Source: Planctomycetota bacterium (lineage in GTDB: Bacteria > Planctomycetota > UBA1135 > GCA-002748355). From it: a stretch of DNA of 35,386 nucleotides. The stretch is from NCBI GenBank assembly GCA_026984035.1, contig JALSSW010000177.1, positions 1 through 35,386 of the forward strand, in the 5' to 3' direction. Under the pieces are notes generated by a model. That model saw only the letters and a list, made by a program, of their open reading frames with translations, searched no databases and was not told the DNA's origin. Every line of letters starts with the position of its first letter. The stretch's first letter is position 1. A program made the position numbers and the translations under genes. Of the stretch, positions 1 through 7,917 are shown piece by piece.

Positions 1-356
1 ACTGAAGCTGCCGATATCAGGTCGAATCTTTCGTTTTCGAAAGGCAGGTTCCTTGCATCTGCAACCAAGAAGTCCAGAGAAGAAGCTCTTTTTAATGCTT
101 TCTTAATCATATTTTTTGAAAGATCCACACCTGAAACATCATGGCCCTTTTGGTTCATATATTCGGTTAAGTAACCCGTTGCACAACCGACATCCAGAGC
201 ACGTAAAGGGGATCCATGAAGGCGGTCATTAATCCACCTTTGCAGAGCGCCTTTATACCATTCTAATTGGCTTATTTTGTGGAAAAGTGTTGGGGGAGAT
301 AAAGCCAACAACATTTTAATCTGAGCGGAATAAAAGCATTTTTGGAGGAATTGCAT
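1..356 (-). CDS. Class I SAM-dependent methyltransferase, 3' end cut off by the window edge
   Basis: Reading the minus strand from the ATG at 356-354 gives an open frame that runs off the window start (about 118 residues seen). It contains the SAM-binding motif I LDVGCATGYL, the acidic motif II stretch GHDVSGVDLSKNMI, and ARNLPFENERFDLI, the usual order of a Methyltransf_11/25-type fold. The substrate cannot be told. The start overlaps the stop of the upstream membrane-protein gene in a TAATG arrangement, so the two are probably one translationally coupled unit. The frame is too long and well conserved to be chance. The catalytic C-terminal half is not in the window, so a more exact family is not assignable. 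Confidence 0.85.
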   Translation of the reverse strand, partial: MQFLQKCFYSAQIKMLLALSPPTLFHKISQLEWYKGALQRWINDRLHGSPLRALDVGCATGYLTEYMNQKGHDVSGVDLSKNMIKKALKRASSLDFLVADARNLPFENERFDLISAAS

Positions 357-736
357 TATGCTTTTTTTGTTTTGGGCATCCAGAGTAGGAGTAGGATGAT
401 GATCCACAATGCGTTAGACATCGGAAGCCAGGACAAGGCTAAACTGACTACGCCTGCAGTCGTGTAAAAAATTCCTGCTCCGAGATCAATGATCTGTATG
501 AAAACCATGAAAAACATCCACAACCTGTGTGGAAGTGGGTTAGGGGAAATGTACAAAAAGGCTGTGCCATAAGCAATGAATCGAGCAGCAAGCATTGCGA
601 GTGGGTAGTGGATGTCTGCTTTTGGGAGTGAGTGTCCCATTGAGCTGAGAATTAAATCGGGAGCAAACAAATAGAAAACTCCCAAAAGGATTTGAATCGT
701 CCCCACGATTCGAAGTAACCAGGTAGTTTTTGTCAT
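356..736 (-). CDS. Small four-helix membrane protein (DoxX/DUF4345-like)
   Basis: A 126-residue protein with about four hydrophobic segments (near residues 7-27, 45-65, 73-92 and 104-120) and short loops, ending in a basic tail (PKTKK). Its size and helix pattern resemble DoxX-like and DUF4345-like integral membrane proteins, but I see no decisive motif. I chose the ATG at 736-734 because an AGGA lies six bases upstream. The in-frame ATG at 742 directly abuts that AGGA and has no room for ribosome binding. The gene is divergent from an HxlR regulator 92 bases away and overlaps the downstream methyltransferase by one base. Regulation of this two-gene unit by the HxlR protein is plausible from position alone. 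Confidence 0.7.
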   Translation of the reverse strand: MTKTTWLLRIVGTIQILLGVFYLFAPDLILSSMGHSLPKADIHYPLAMLAARFIAYGTAFLYISPNPLPHRLWMFFMVFIQIIDLGAGIFYTTAGVVSLALSWLPMSNALWIIILLLLWMPKTKKA

Positions 737-742
737 CGGCAT

Positions 743-828
743 TCCTACGTTTTTATGAATGGTTGGGGTAGTATAGGTCTGCGAAATTGCTTTCGGAAGT
801 AGTTACAAAATGTATAGCAAGGTGAAAA
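743..828. promoter_or_regulatory. Divergent intergenic region between membrane-protein/methyltransferase unit and hxlR-type gene
   Basis: This A+T-rich gap must contain both divergent promoters and probably the regulator's operator. On the minus strand a good -10-like TATACT is visible (about 766-771); its -35 partner is weak. On the plus strand TATAGC lies near 813-818. I see no clean palindrome that would mark the operator. Confidence 0.3.
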
Positions 829-1161
829 ATGGATAGCTTAAATGTGACAGCCTCCTGCGACGATGAATGTCCCATCAAAGCTACGGCTGAAATCATCGAG
901 GGAAAGTGGACAACCTTGGTTGTTCGGGAACTGCTTTCGGGCAAAAAACGATATTCTGAAATTCAAAAAGCCCTTGAAGGTATCAGTCCCAAAGTGTTGT
1001 CGGCCAGGCTCAGAATGTTGGAAGGCAAAAAATTGGTCACAAGAACCGTCTACCCCACAGTTCCGCCAACGACTGAGTATGAATTGACCAGCATGGGTAG
1101 AAAGCTAGAAAAAGTGTTGGGGGAGATGGCTCAATTTGGCAATGAGCTTAAAAAACTCTAA
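829..1161 (+). CDS. HxlR-family winged-helix transcriptional regulator
   Basis: A 110-residue protein that follows the HxlR pattern from end to end: an N-terminal CDDECPIKATAEIIEGKW, then REL--GKKRYSEI, the recognition-helix region GISPKVLSARLRMLE, the wing TVYPTVPPTTEYEL, and a C-terminal helix for dimerisation. Family members often sense quinones, aldehydes or other electrophiles through the N-terminal cysteine; Cys10 and Cys14 are present here. An AAGGTG precedes the ATG by a few bases. The divergent membrane-protein/methyltransferase pair is the likely target by position. The gene is A+T-richer than genes after 1200. It is followed at once by a strong hairpin. The ligand is unknown. Confidence 0.93.
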   Translation: MDSLNVTASCDDECPIKATAEIIEGKWTTLVVRELLSGKKRYSEIQKALEGISPKVLSARLRMLEGKKLVTRTVYPTVPPTTEYELTSMGRKLEKVLGEMAQFGNELKKL

Positions 1162-1179
1162 GCAGTGTTAGGAGCCGGG

Positions 1180-1204
1180 TTGAAAAAGCCGGAGGCTTTT
1201 TCAA
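1180..1204. terminator. Perfect 11-bp hairpin with internal T-run after the HxlR gene
   Basis: TTGAAAAAGCC (1180-1190) and GGCTTTTTCAA (1194-1204) form a perfect inverted repeat with a three-base GGA loop. The A/T part of the stem gives a T-run on both strands, so it could work in either direction. It lies 18 bases after the regulator's stop and marks the change in base composition. Confidence 0.7.
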
Positions 1205-1284
1205 AGCAAACCCAGAGGTAGGTTTTCACGACGGATGTGGATGAGTATGGGGTTTTTGTCCTTGGTCCCTGGGAGAAGGTTTCT

Positions 1285-1650
1285 ATGGAATGGCTTCACT
1301 GGAGCATGGTTTTTTTGTCGGGGCTGATGGGGGGATGGTTTCTTTTCGATGGGGGGCGGGCCTTTTTGGTGGGAGATTATGTGACGGCGAAGTCGGGGCC
1401 GAGGGCGGGGCAGCTTGGACCATGGGCTAAGTTGGTTTCTTTGCTGGGGATTGAGCCTCGTTCGACCTTGATGAAGGCTGTCCATTTGGGCTTGGGGGTC
1501 GTTTGGCTGGGGGGTGGCATCGGGTTTGCCCTGGGGTTTGCATGGGGGTGGTGGGGGCTTTTGGGTTCTGCGATTTTTAGTCTCTGGTATCTTCCCTTTG
1601 GGACGGTTTTGGGGATGGCTCAGATCGTTTTCCTACTGTGGTTTGGCTGA
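1285..1650 (+). CDS. Small glycine/tryptophan-rich membrane protein, unknown function
   Basis: A 121-residue hydrophobic protein with about three membrane segments: residues 5-25, then 58-80 and 83-118, which are rich in Gly and Trp. I do not recognise the family. A central hydrophilic stretch (about residues 26-52, SGPRAGQLGPWAKLVSLLGI) could be a cytoplasmic loop. I chose the ATG at 1285 because GGGAGAAGG lies 5-13 bases upstream; an in-frame ATG at 1237 has no ribosome-binding site. It is convergent with the large exported-protein gene, with only 27 bases between the stops. No partner is evident from context. Confidence 0.6.
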   Translation: MEWLHWSMVFLSGLMGGWFLFDGGRAFLVGDYVTAKSGPRAGQLGPWAKLVSLLGIEPRSTLMKAVHLGLGVVWLGGGIGFALGFAWGWWGLLGSAIFSLWYLPFGTVLGMAQIVFLLWFG

Positions 1651-1677
1651 GCAGGCCTGCATTTTTTTGTTCCCGGG

Positions 1678-3636
1678 CTATTTCAGAATGAGTTTGTGGG
1701 GAGATGAAAAGTCCTTAAGTGAGACTCGTGTACTCTTACTGCCTTTGGCTAGAAGGATTTGGTAGGTTGTCCCCTTGGGGTCCTGGATGGGCTGGTGGAA
1801 TCGTCCCTCTCGATCGGCTTGGAGATAGAAAAAGGCATATAGGTATTTTATCTCTTCACCGTGGGTTTCTTCTTCAGCTTGCGGGGGGTTAGAGAAGCTC
1901 AATAATCGGAGAACCGCGAAGGGGACGGGGGTTCCCTGGGGAGTGAAAACCCTGCCTTGGAAAGTAGCTTGGGGGGCTTTGCTCAGGATGGTGAGGTTGG
2001 GGTGGTCTTGCGCAGTCTTCGGATCCCAATCGAGGTGAAACCAGCAAGCTTCCCCCGGAACGGAGCCATGAAGGCAGATCTTTGTATTGGGGACGACGAG
2101 TGTCGCCTGGCCTCTGGCATTCCCTCGGGCTTGATAAGCCCAACTCGCTTTGATTTTGGGTGCATAGGAAAAAATGGGAAAAGGGGCGGGGCTTCCATCC
2201 GGTTTTTGAATCTGGATGCGAAGGATGCGGTGGTTTTGAAGACTGAAGTTCAGTGAAGGCTGTTGATGGATCGTGAACATGGATCGGAATGCCAGGACTT
2301 CTGTTTTTGGTGGGGGGCCTTTGAAGTCTTTGGGAAGGAGGGCCACAAGAGGAGCTTGGGGGATCTCAATGACGAGTGTCAGCTCCCTCAGGGTTTTGGG
2401 TAAGCCGCCGATCAGCATGGGTTTTTTGGGGGGGAAGTGCAGGACCTGACTTGGACCTCCCACCAAATAAGAGGAGCTTGGGGACTTCCATGGGTCAAAA
2501 TAGAAGCTCTCATGGATTTGTGCATTGTGGATAGGCTTGCCCTGTCTGTCCCAAAGGAAAAGCGGGAGGGCTTTTTCTTTTTCGAAGGAGAGCGAGAGGG
2601 TGGTTGGTTCCTCTTTGGCTTGCTTGGGGTGGACTTGCTTTCCATCCACTTGGATTTGGTCCCCAGCAATGGTGACTTGGGTGGGTTGAAAGCCTTTGCG
2701 TTCTATAAGAAGGATGCTTCGCTTTCCTTTTTGGAGAGGGATGCGGGTTTCCCATTCTTGGTCCTGCTTTTGGGGGGTGGGTTGGGTGGATAGGGCGAAC
2801 CAGAAAGGAAGCATATCAAGAGAAAAAGGCGGCTTGGGAACGGGAGAGATCCCTATCCTGAAGGTCAGTTTTGTTTTTTCTTCCTTGGAGAAGGGAGGGT
2901 GGATTTTGAAACGAAACTGGCGGAATTTGGGAAAGCGCAGGCTCAGGGTTTTCGGCAGGGTTGTCGCTAGGGTTTTGCCTTGGATTGCGTTTTTCCCCGA
3001 GGCTTCAGATCTTGGCCTTGGATGGATCTCGAGGGGGAGAAGGCTGTGGAAGAGTCCCCTTTTGGATGCTGGGTCGAGGACGACGAGGAGGGTTAGGGTC
3101 GGATGGATATCAAGGGGTCGGCTTCCTCCCTGCCGGGGCCAGAAGTCGGGAACCTTGGCTCTTCCCTTTGGATCCAGGGGGGAGAGGATCTTCAGGCTTC
3201 GATGGGTCCCCAGTCTCCATTGGATGAGGAGGTCCCGCGCCCAGGGGGCTCGCTGCTTCACTTGGACCCAGGTCTCGGGCCTTCCTCCGACCTCCCTCAG
3301 GATGATGCTGCTTCCTCCCCCCACGGAAGTATGGAAGAGGCTGTATTGGTTCCATCCGCTCTTTTCCTTGAAGTGGGACCAGGCCAGGTAGCTTCGGTTG
3401 GCTGGGACTTGGATGCGGAATTTTCCTTTGGGGCCGGTTCGGACCCTGAGGAAGGAGAGGGGAAGAGGTTTTTCGGAGAGGAAGAGCACTTCGGCGCCTT
3501 CTCTGGGGCTTCCGTCTTCCTGGAGGACCTTGCCTCGGATGAGCTTGTCCTGGGAAGCCATGGAGATCTGGGCAGGACGGGCTGGGCCGGGGGCTTGCGC
3601 AAAGAGGAAGAGAAGGGAGAAAAAGGCATTGAGCAT
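1678..3636 (-). CDS. Large exported protein with carboxypeptidase-regulatory-like domains
   Basis: A 652-residue protein starting with a signal peptide (MLNAFFSLLFLFAQAPG; cleavage probably near AQA). Residues about 31-85 (KLIRGKVLQEDGSPREGAEV ... TGPKGKFRIQVP) look like a carboxypeptidase-D-type regulatory (prealbumin-like) beta-sandwich. A second copy lies at the C-terminus, about 555-652 (QGRVFTPQGTPVPFAVLRLL ... ADREGRFHQPI). The middle is rich in Pro, Lys and beta-type segments with no motif I know. There is no peptidase active site, so a structural or binding role outside the cytoplasm is likely. I chose the ATG at 3636 because an AGGA lies just upstream and the signal peptide starts there; an earlier in-frame start at 3672 would add 12 unlikely residues. 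The gene is divergent from the DUF1800 gene. Confidence 0.75.
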   Translation of the reverse strand: MLNAFFSLLFLFAQAPGPARPAQISMASQDKLIRGKVLQEDGSPREGAEVLFLSEKPLPLSFLRVRTGPKGKFRIQVPANRSYLAWSHFKEKSGWNQYSLFHTSVGGGSSIILREVGGRPETWVQVKQRAPWARDLLIQWRLGTHRSLKILSPLDPKGRAKVPDFWPRQGGSRPLDIHPTLTLLVVLDPASKRGLFHSLLPLEIHPRPRSEASGKNAIQGKTLATTLPKTLSLRFPKFRQFRFKIHPPFSKEEKTKLTFRIGISPVPKPPFSLDMLPFWFALSTQPTPQKQDQEWETRIPLQKGKRSILLIERKGFQPTQVTIAGDQIQVDGKQVHPKQAKEEPTTLSLSFEKEKALPLFLWDRQGKPIHNAQIHESFYFDPWKSPSSSYLVGGPSQVLHFPPKKPMLIGGLPKTLRELTLVIEIPQAPLVALLPKDFKGPPPKTEVLAFRSMFTIHQQPSLNFSLQNHRILRIQIQKPDGSPAPFPIFSYAPKIKASWAYQARGNARGQATLVVPNTKICLHGSVPGEACWFHLDWDPKTAQDHPNLTILSKAPQATFQGRVFTPQGTPVPFAVLRLLSFSNPPQAEEETHGEEIKYLYAFFYLQADREGRFHQPIQDPKGTTYQILLAKGSKSTRVSLKDFSSPHKLILK

Positions 3637-3753
3637 GATTCCTAGATGATAAGAAACAAGTTCGCAGGTCAAGGGGAGAAGCTGAGAAAAAAATTAGGAA
3701 TCTTGGGGCTGAAGAGGGACAATCGCTGAGGGCCTTTTCCCCGGGGCCATGCG

Positions 3754-5337
3754 ATGGATGAGAATGCAATGATGCGCGGAATGAGCCTTTTGGCCTTGGG
3801 TTTCTACCTCTTGCTTGCTTCCTGCGGGGGGAAAGCCGGGGAGGATGCACAAAAGAAGGCGGCCCTTCGGCCTCTGGATCCTGTCAGTTTGCGACCCATC
3901 GGACGGAGGCTCACGGAGGGGGAGAAACGGCATTTTCTGCGGCGGACGCATTGGGGAGTGACGCCGGAGGATTTGGCGGAGTTGGACAAGCTCGGCCTGG
4001 ATGCCTATCTCGATTGGATGCTGAATGGGAAGGCTCCCATGGGGATCGAGAAGCGGGCGGCGCGCCTGATTGTGGACCCGCTTCGACCGAGGCCGGAGGA
4101 GCTTTCGGCCTATTGGCTGGCTTGGATGGTGCGGACGCCCAACCCCTTTCGCGAGGTGATGGCCTTTTTTTGGCATGACCATTTTGCAGTTTCGCAGGTG
4201 GTGCTGAACGAGACAAACCGCCATTACATGTTGGATCATGTGCGGCTTCTTAGGCGAAGGGCGTTGGGCAATGTGAAGACCTTGTTCAAGGCGGTGGCCA
4301 AGGATCCTGCGATGCTGGTGTTTTTGGATGGGATCCGAAGTACCAAGGACGCCCCCAATGAGAATTTTGCGCGGGAGTTTTGGGAGCTGTTCAGCCTGGG
4401 GGTGGATCGGGGCTACACGCAGAAGGAGATTGAGGAGGCGGCGCGGGCCTTTACGGGCTTTAAAGAGATCGAGGTCGAAGAGCGGGGGGAGGCCAAGACT
4501 GGCAAGGCGGTAACCCCGCCAAAGAAGGTTAAGAAGGTTCCTAAAATTCGACGGGTCGTCTTTGATCCCAATTTGCACGACTCAGGGGAAAAGACCATCT
4601 TTGGGAAAACGGGCCGCTTTGATTCGGATGGGGTTGTCGATTTGACCTTTGCCGAGAGGGATGTGGGGCACTTTCTGGCAGGGAAACTCTTGAAACGCTT
4701 TGTCTGCGAGGATCCTCCTCCGAAGCTGGTCGATAGCCTGGCCAAGGCCTTTGTCGACGCGGGCTTTGAGATAAAACCTGTGCTGCGCAGCTTGTTCCGC
4801 TCTGAAGCGTTTTTCTCGGAGAAGGCCCGCCGGCCCCTGCTCAAGAGCCCCATCGAATACGCGGTGGGCTTTGTGCGATCGACGGGGCTGGAACCCCCCT
4901 TGCTGGTGCTTGACAGCGCGCTCGAGGTCCTGGGAGAGCGGCCGACCTTTCCGCCTTCCGTCAAGGGTTGGCCTCGCGGCCGGGCCTGGCTCACTCCCCA
5001 ATCGGTGCTCGAGCGCGGCAAGTTTGTCAACGCCTGCGCCACCGCCCGTGCTTCCCAACGCGACCGCGGCATCGGAGTGGTCAACCTGCTGCCTTCCCGC
5101 CGTTCCCGCAGCGTTCCGCAGATCGTGGATCATTTGATCCAACTTTTAGAACTCTCACCCAACCCGGCCGTGCGCGCGGAATGGGTGCATTTTTTGTCTG
5201 TTTCCCTCCATCCCAAGGGGCAGGGCATTTCAGAAAGCCCGGACCCCTTTGATTGGGCAAGTCCGCAGCATCTCGATGAACGGCTTCGTAATTTGGTCGT
5301 TTGGATGGCTGAAGACCCCAGCTACTTCATCAAGTAG
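3754..5337 (+). CDS. DUF1800 family lipoprotein
   Basis: A 527-residue protein with the usual DUF1800 blocks: HFLRRTHWGVTPEDLAEL near the N-terminus, FFWHDHFAVS, the ENFAREFWELFSLGVDRGYT segment, and HDSGEKTIFGKTG, followed by a C-terminal helical part. The N-terminus is a lipoprotein signal with lipobox LASC (Cys24), so the protein should be exported and lipid-anchored. The biochemical role of DUF1800 is not established. A basic insert around residues 235-265 (KTGKAVTPPKKVKKVPKIRR) interrupts the domain. Several in-frame ATGs (3754, 3769, 3772, 3781) lie before the hydrophobic stretch and the exact start is uncertain. The DUF1501 gene begins seven bases after the stop, a pairing common in Planctomycetota and some other phyla; the two probably act together. 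Confidence 0.9.
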   Translation: MDENAMMRGMSLLALGFYLLLASCGGKAGEDAQKKAALRPLDPVSLRPIGRRLTEGEKRHFLRRTHWGVTPEDLAELDKLGLDAYLDWMLNGKAPMGIEKRAARLIVDPLRPRPEELSAYWLAWMVRTPNPFREVMAFFWHDHFAVSQVVLNETNRHYMLDHVRLLRRRALGNVKTLFKAVAKDPAMLVFLDGIRSTKDAPNENFAREFWELFSLGVDRGYTQKEIEEAARAFTGFKEIEVEERGEAKTGKAVTPPKKVKKVPKIRRVVFDPNLHDSGEKTIFGKTGRFDSDGVVDLTFAERDVGHFLAGKLLKRFVCEDPPPKLVDSLAKAFVDAGFEIKPVLRSLFRSEAFFSEKARRPLLKSPIEYAVGFVRSTGLEPPLLVLDSALEVLGERPTFPPSVKGWPRGRAWLTPQSVLERGKFVNACATARASQRDRGIGVVNLLPSRRSRSVPQIVDHLIQLLELSPNPAVRAEWVHFLSVSLHPKGQGISESPDPFDWASPQHLDERLRNLVVWMAEDPSYFIK

Positions 5338-5344
5338 GAGTGTC

Positions 5345-6589
5345 ATGTCAGTAAAACGCATGGATCGCCGGGCCTTTCTTGGATGGGCCGCTGGTGGAGC
5401 ACTGAGCTTATCCCTGCGTCCGCTCCTCGGTTTTGTTCCTGCGAAAGCCCAGGGCAATTTCCTCGTCATCCTCAATCTCGCGGGAGGCAACGATGGCCTC
5501 AATAGCTTCCCGCCCCTGCATTTGCCCCCGTATCGTGAACGCCGCCCCCGCGTTCACCTCCAGGCCAGTGACTGCCTTTCCCCCAAGCAGGGCAACAAGG
5601 CCGCCCCCCGCAGCTTCCACCCCTCTCTCCAAAACCTCGCGAAGCGCTTCGAACATGGCCAAATGGCCATCCTCCAAAAGGTCGGTTACCCCAAGCCCAA
5701 CCTCAGCCACTTCGTCAGCGAAGACATTTGGAGCCTCGGCCTGCGCAAAGCTCCCCAGGCGAAAAAACGCGGATGGATCGCTCGGCTGATGGATGCCCAC
5801 CTCCCCGACCCGCGCATGGTCCTCGGCATCGGAACCGGCCAAAAACTCGATTTCCAGGGAGGCAAGCAGGTGCCCTTCCTCGTCAGCTCCAAGTCCGAGA
5901 TCGGCGTCCCCACCGACACCCTCCATCCCCTGGTGTCTCGCTACATGTTCGAACATCAAAAAAAGGATCTTGCCCGCTTCGGCAATGCTCAAGGCCTTGT
6001 CGGGGACATTGCCTCTGTGCAGCGCCTTGCCTTTGATTCGGTAGAACAGACCCGCAAACAGTTGGCGCGTTACGTCTCCCACATTGCCTATCCCAGCTCC
6101 CGTTTGGGCCAGGACTTCCGCCTCGCGGCACGCTTTCTCTGCACGGGTTTTCCCACGCGCCTTGTCTACGTCCAGCTTGGCGGTTTCGACCACCACAGGG
6201 ATCAGGGAAGAGCCAAGGGTCGCCAGGCGGATCTTCTGCGCGATGTCGATCAGAGCCTGCACGCCTTCCTTCAGGATCTCGAAACCCACGGTCTCCTGGA
6301 TCGCTGCCTTGTCCTGGTGGTCAGCGAGTTCGGGCGTCGTAACTATGACAATGGTTCGCTGGGCACCGACCACGGCCAAGCCAACGACCTCTGGGTTTTG
6401 GGCACTAAGATCCGGCCCGGTTTTCTCGGCCCGGATCTCCTGGCTGAGGATCTCCAGGGGGAGAATCTCGAATACGCGCTCGATTTTCGCAGGGTCTATG
6501 CAGAGGCCTTGGCCAAGCACTTGGATTTGGATCCAGAGCCTGTCTTTCCCGAGCCGCCCGAATCCAAGCTGGAAGTCGCCTTTCTTTGA
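5345..6589 (+). CDS. DUF1501 family protein with Tat signal
   Basis: A 414-residue protein. The N-terminus MDRRAFLGWAAGGALSLSL is a twin-arginine (Tat) signal, so it is exported folded, perhaps with a bound metal. The rest follows DUF1501: FLVILNLAGGNDGLN, then SHFVSEDIWSLG, YVQLGGFDHH, LVLVVSEFGRR and GTDHGQANDLWVLG. The conserved Asp, His and Glu residues place it in the alkaline phosphatase/sulfatase-like superfamily, but no substrate is known. I chose the ATG at 5345, which has AGGAG four bases upstream immediately after the DUF1800 stop; an upstream in-frame start at 5249 would overlap that gene by 89 bases. The tight spacing suggests co-transcription with DUF1800. Confidence 0.93.
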   Translation: MSVKRMDRRAFLGWAAGGALSLSLRPLLGFVPAKAQGNFLVILNLAGGNDGLNSFPPLHLPPYRERRPRVHLQASDCLSPKQGNKAAPRSFHPSLQNLAKRFEHGQMAILQKVGYPKPNLSHFVSEDIWSLGLRKAPQAKKRGWIARLMDAHLPDPRMVLGIGTGQKLDFQGGKQVPFLVSSKSEIGVPTDTLHPLVSRYMFEHQKKDLARFGNAQGLVGDIASVQRLAFDSVEQTRKQLARYVSHIAYPSSRLGQDFRLAARFLCTGFPTRLVYVQLGGFDHHRDQGRAKGRQADLLRDVDQSLHAFLQDLETHGLLDRCLVLVVSEFGRRNYDNGSLGTDHGQANDLWVLGTKIRPGFLGPDLLAEDLQGENLEYALDFRRVYAEALAKHLDLDPEPVFPEPPESKLEVAFL

Positions 6590-6654
6590 TTGGGCTGTGT
6601 GGGTTGCAGCTCGAGTAGAAGGGAAATGCGCTGCGGGACAGGCGGAACGAAGGC

Positions 6655-7917
6655 TTAAAGCTGCACGAATTCCCCGCGGAAGAGCACATGGCGGATTTGC
6701 TCTCGGGAGGCGCTGTAGACCAGGCGCGTGAAGGGATCTCCCTTGCCCAGCTCTTCGCCACAAAGGTCCATCAGGACGAGGTCGGCGGACTTGCCGGGTT
6801 CGAGGCTGCCGCAGACCTTGTCGAGACCGATCGAAGCGGCCCCCTCGATGGTGAGCATGCGGGTTGCCTCGTAAGCACTCAGCGCCCCCGGCCCGGCCTG
6901 GAACTGGGCAAGGAGGGCGGCCTGGCGGCATTCGGTGAGGGGGTCGAGCCGGTTGTTGCAGGGTGCGCCGTCCGCACCGAGGCCGACCCTGATACCGCGT
7001 TTGCGAAAGCCCACGATGGGGGCGATGCCTGAGCCGAGCTTGAGATTGGTGCTCGGGCAGTGGGCCACCGAGGCTCCGCTGTCTTGGAGGATCTTCTCTT
7101 CCTCCTCGCCCACTTGCACGCAGTGCGCGAGGGTTGTGCGGGGGCCGAGCAGACCGAGATCCCTCAGGAGGGCGAGGTTGTCCTTGCCATAGCGCGCTCG
7201 GATGGCCCGGGCCTCACCCGGATGCTCAGAGGCATGGGTGTGAATACGCAGCCCCTCGGCCTTGGCCCTCTGCCCGACTTCTCGCAGGAGACCCTCGGTG
7301 CAGGAAAGAACGAAGCGGGGGTTGTAGGCGAAGAAAAGCCGATCCTCCCGCCCGTGAAAGCTCCGAATGAGCTGCTCGCATTCGGCCAGAGAATCCTGGC
7401 TGTCCCTGGCAAAGCCCTTGGGAAGGCCCGGGACGCTGGCATCGTCCATGAGGGCGTTCCCCAGAATGGCGCGGACCGGATGGTCCAGGAGTTCTTCAAA
7501 AACGGCGCTGGTGTGCCAGACCGTTTCCATGCTTTGGAAGGTCGTGCAGCCGCCCCTAAGCAGTTCATCAACAGCGATGCGGGTCGACTGGCGGAGGGTC
7601 TTGGGACTGTGTTCTGCCTCCAGGGGCCAAATCTTTTCGCGCAGCCAGGGGAGGAGGGGGCGGTCCTCGGCGAGGCCGCGAAAGAGAGTCTGGCAGAGGT
7701 GAACATGGGTCTGGACGAAGCCGGGGAAGGCGTAGAGTCCGCCGAAGGAGCGGACCTCTTCGCCGGGGAGAGGGCTGAGGTCCCCGATGTCCTTGATTTT
7801 ACCCTCTTGGATGCGGAGGGAAGCGTCCAGGATGTGGGAAGCCAGGTCTCCCCCCCCAGCTGGGGCGTCCTCCGTCATGGGGACGAGATGGAGGCCCTTG
7901 AGGAGTAGGCTGTTCAT
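6655..7917 (-). CDS. Amidohydrolase of the chlorohydrolase / MTA-SAH deaminase group
   Basis: A 420-residue metal-dependent hydrolase with a full set of amidohydrolase landmarks: FPGFVQTHVHLCQTLFRGL with His71/His73, IHTHASEHPGE, TTLAHCVQ, AHCPSTNLKLGSG and the metal-binding Asp in GLGADGAPCNN. The C-terminus is the usual GSLEPGKSADLVLMD strand. The HVHLCQTLFRGLAED...WL...IWPLE pattern is that of aminohydrolases acting on purine- or triazine-type rings (methylthioadenosine/S-adenosylhomocysteine deaminase, guanine deaminase, SsnA, TrzN). The exact substrate cannot be called. The start overlaps the stop of the upstream transglutaminase-like gene by four bases (ATGA), so it is translationally coupled. 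It is convergent with the DUF1501 gene. Confidence 0.9.
   Translation of the reverse strand: MNSLLLKGLHLVPMTEDAPAGGGDLASHILDASLRIQEGKIKDIGDLSPLPGEEVRSFGGLYAFPGFVQTHVHLCQTLFRGLAEDRPLLPWLREKIWPLEAEHSPKTLRQSTRIAVDELLRGGCTTFQSMETVWHTSAVFEELLDHPVRAILGNALMDDASVPGLPKGFARDSQDSLAECEQLIRSFHGREDRLFFAYNPRFVLSCTEGLLREVGQRAKAEGLRIHTHASEHPGEARAIRARYGKDNLALLRDLGLLGPRTTLAHCVQVGEEEEKILQDSGASVAHCPSTNLKLGSGIAPIVGFRKRGIRVGLGADGAPCNNRLDPLTECRQAALLAQFQAGPGALSAYEATRMLTIEGAASIGLDKVCGSLEPGKSADLVLMDLCGEELGKGDPFTRLVYSASREQIRHVLFRGEFVQL

Noticed and set aside
3110-3850. Minus-strand open frame of 246 codons, Pro/Arg/Ser-rich
   Set aside because: It is in another frame of the exported protein and DUF1800 start region and has the low-complexity look of a shadow frame.
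5408-6931. Long minus-strand open frame (507 codons) opposite the DUF1501 gene
   Set aside because: It lies over a well-supported DUF1501 gene and part of the amidohydrolase. Its protein has no recognisable motif and no ribosome-binding site; its length follows from the high G+C codon pattern of the true gene.
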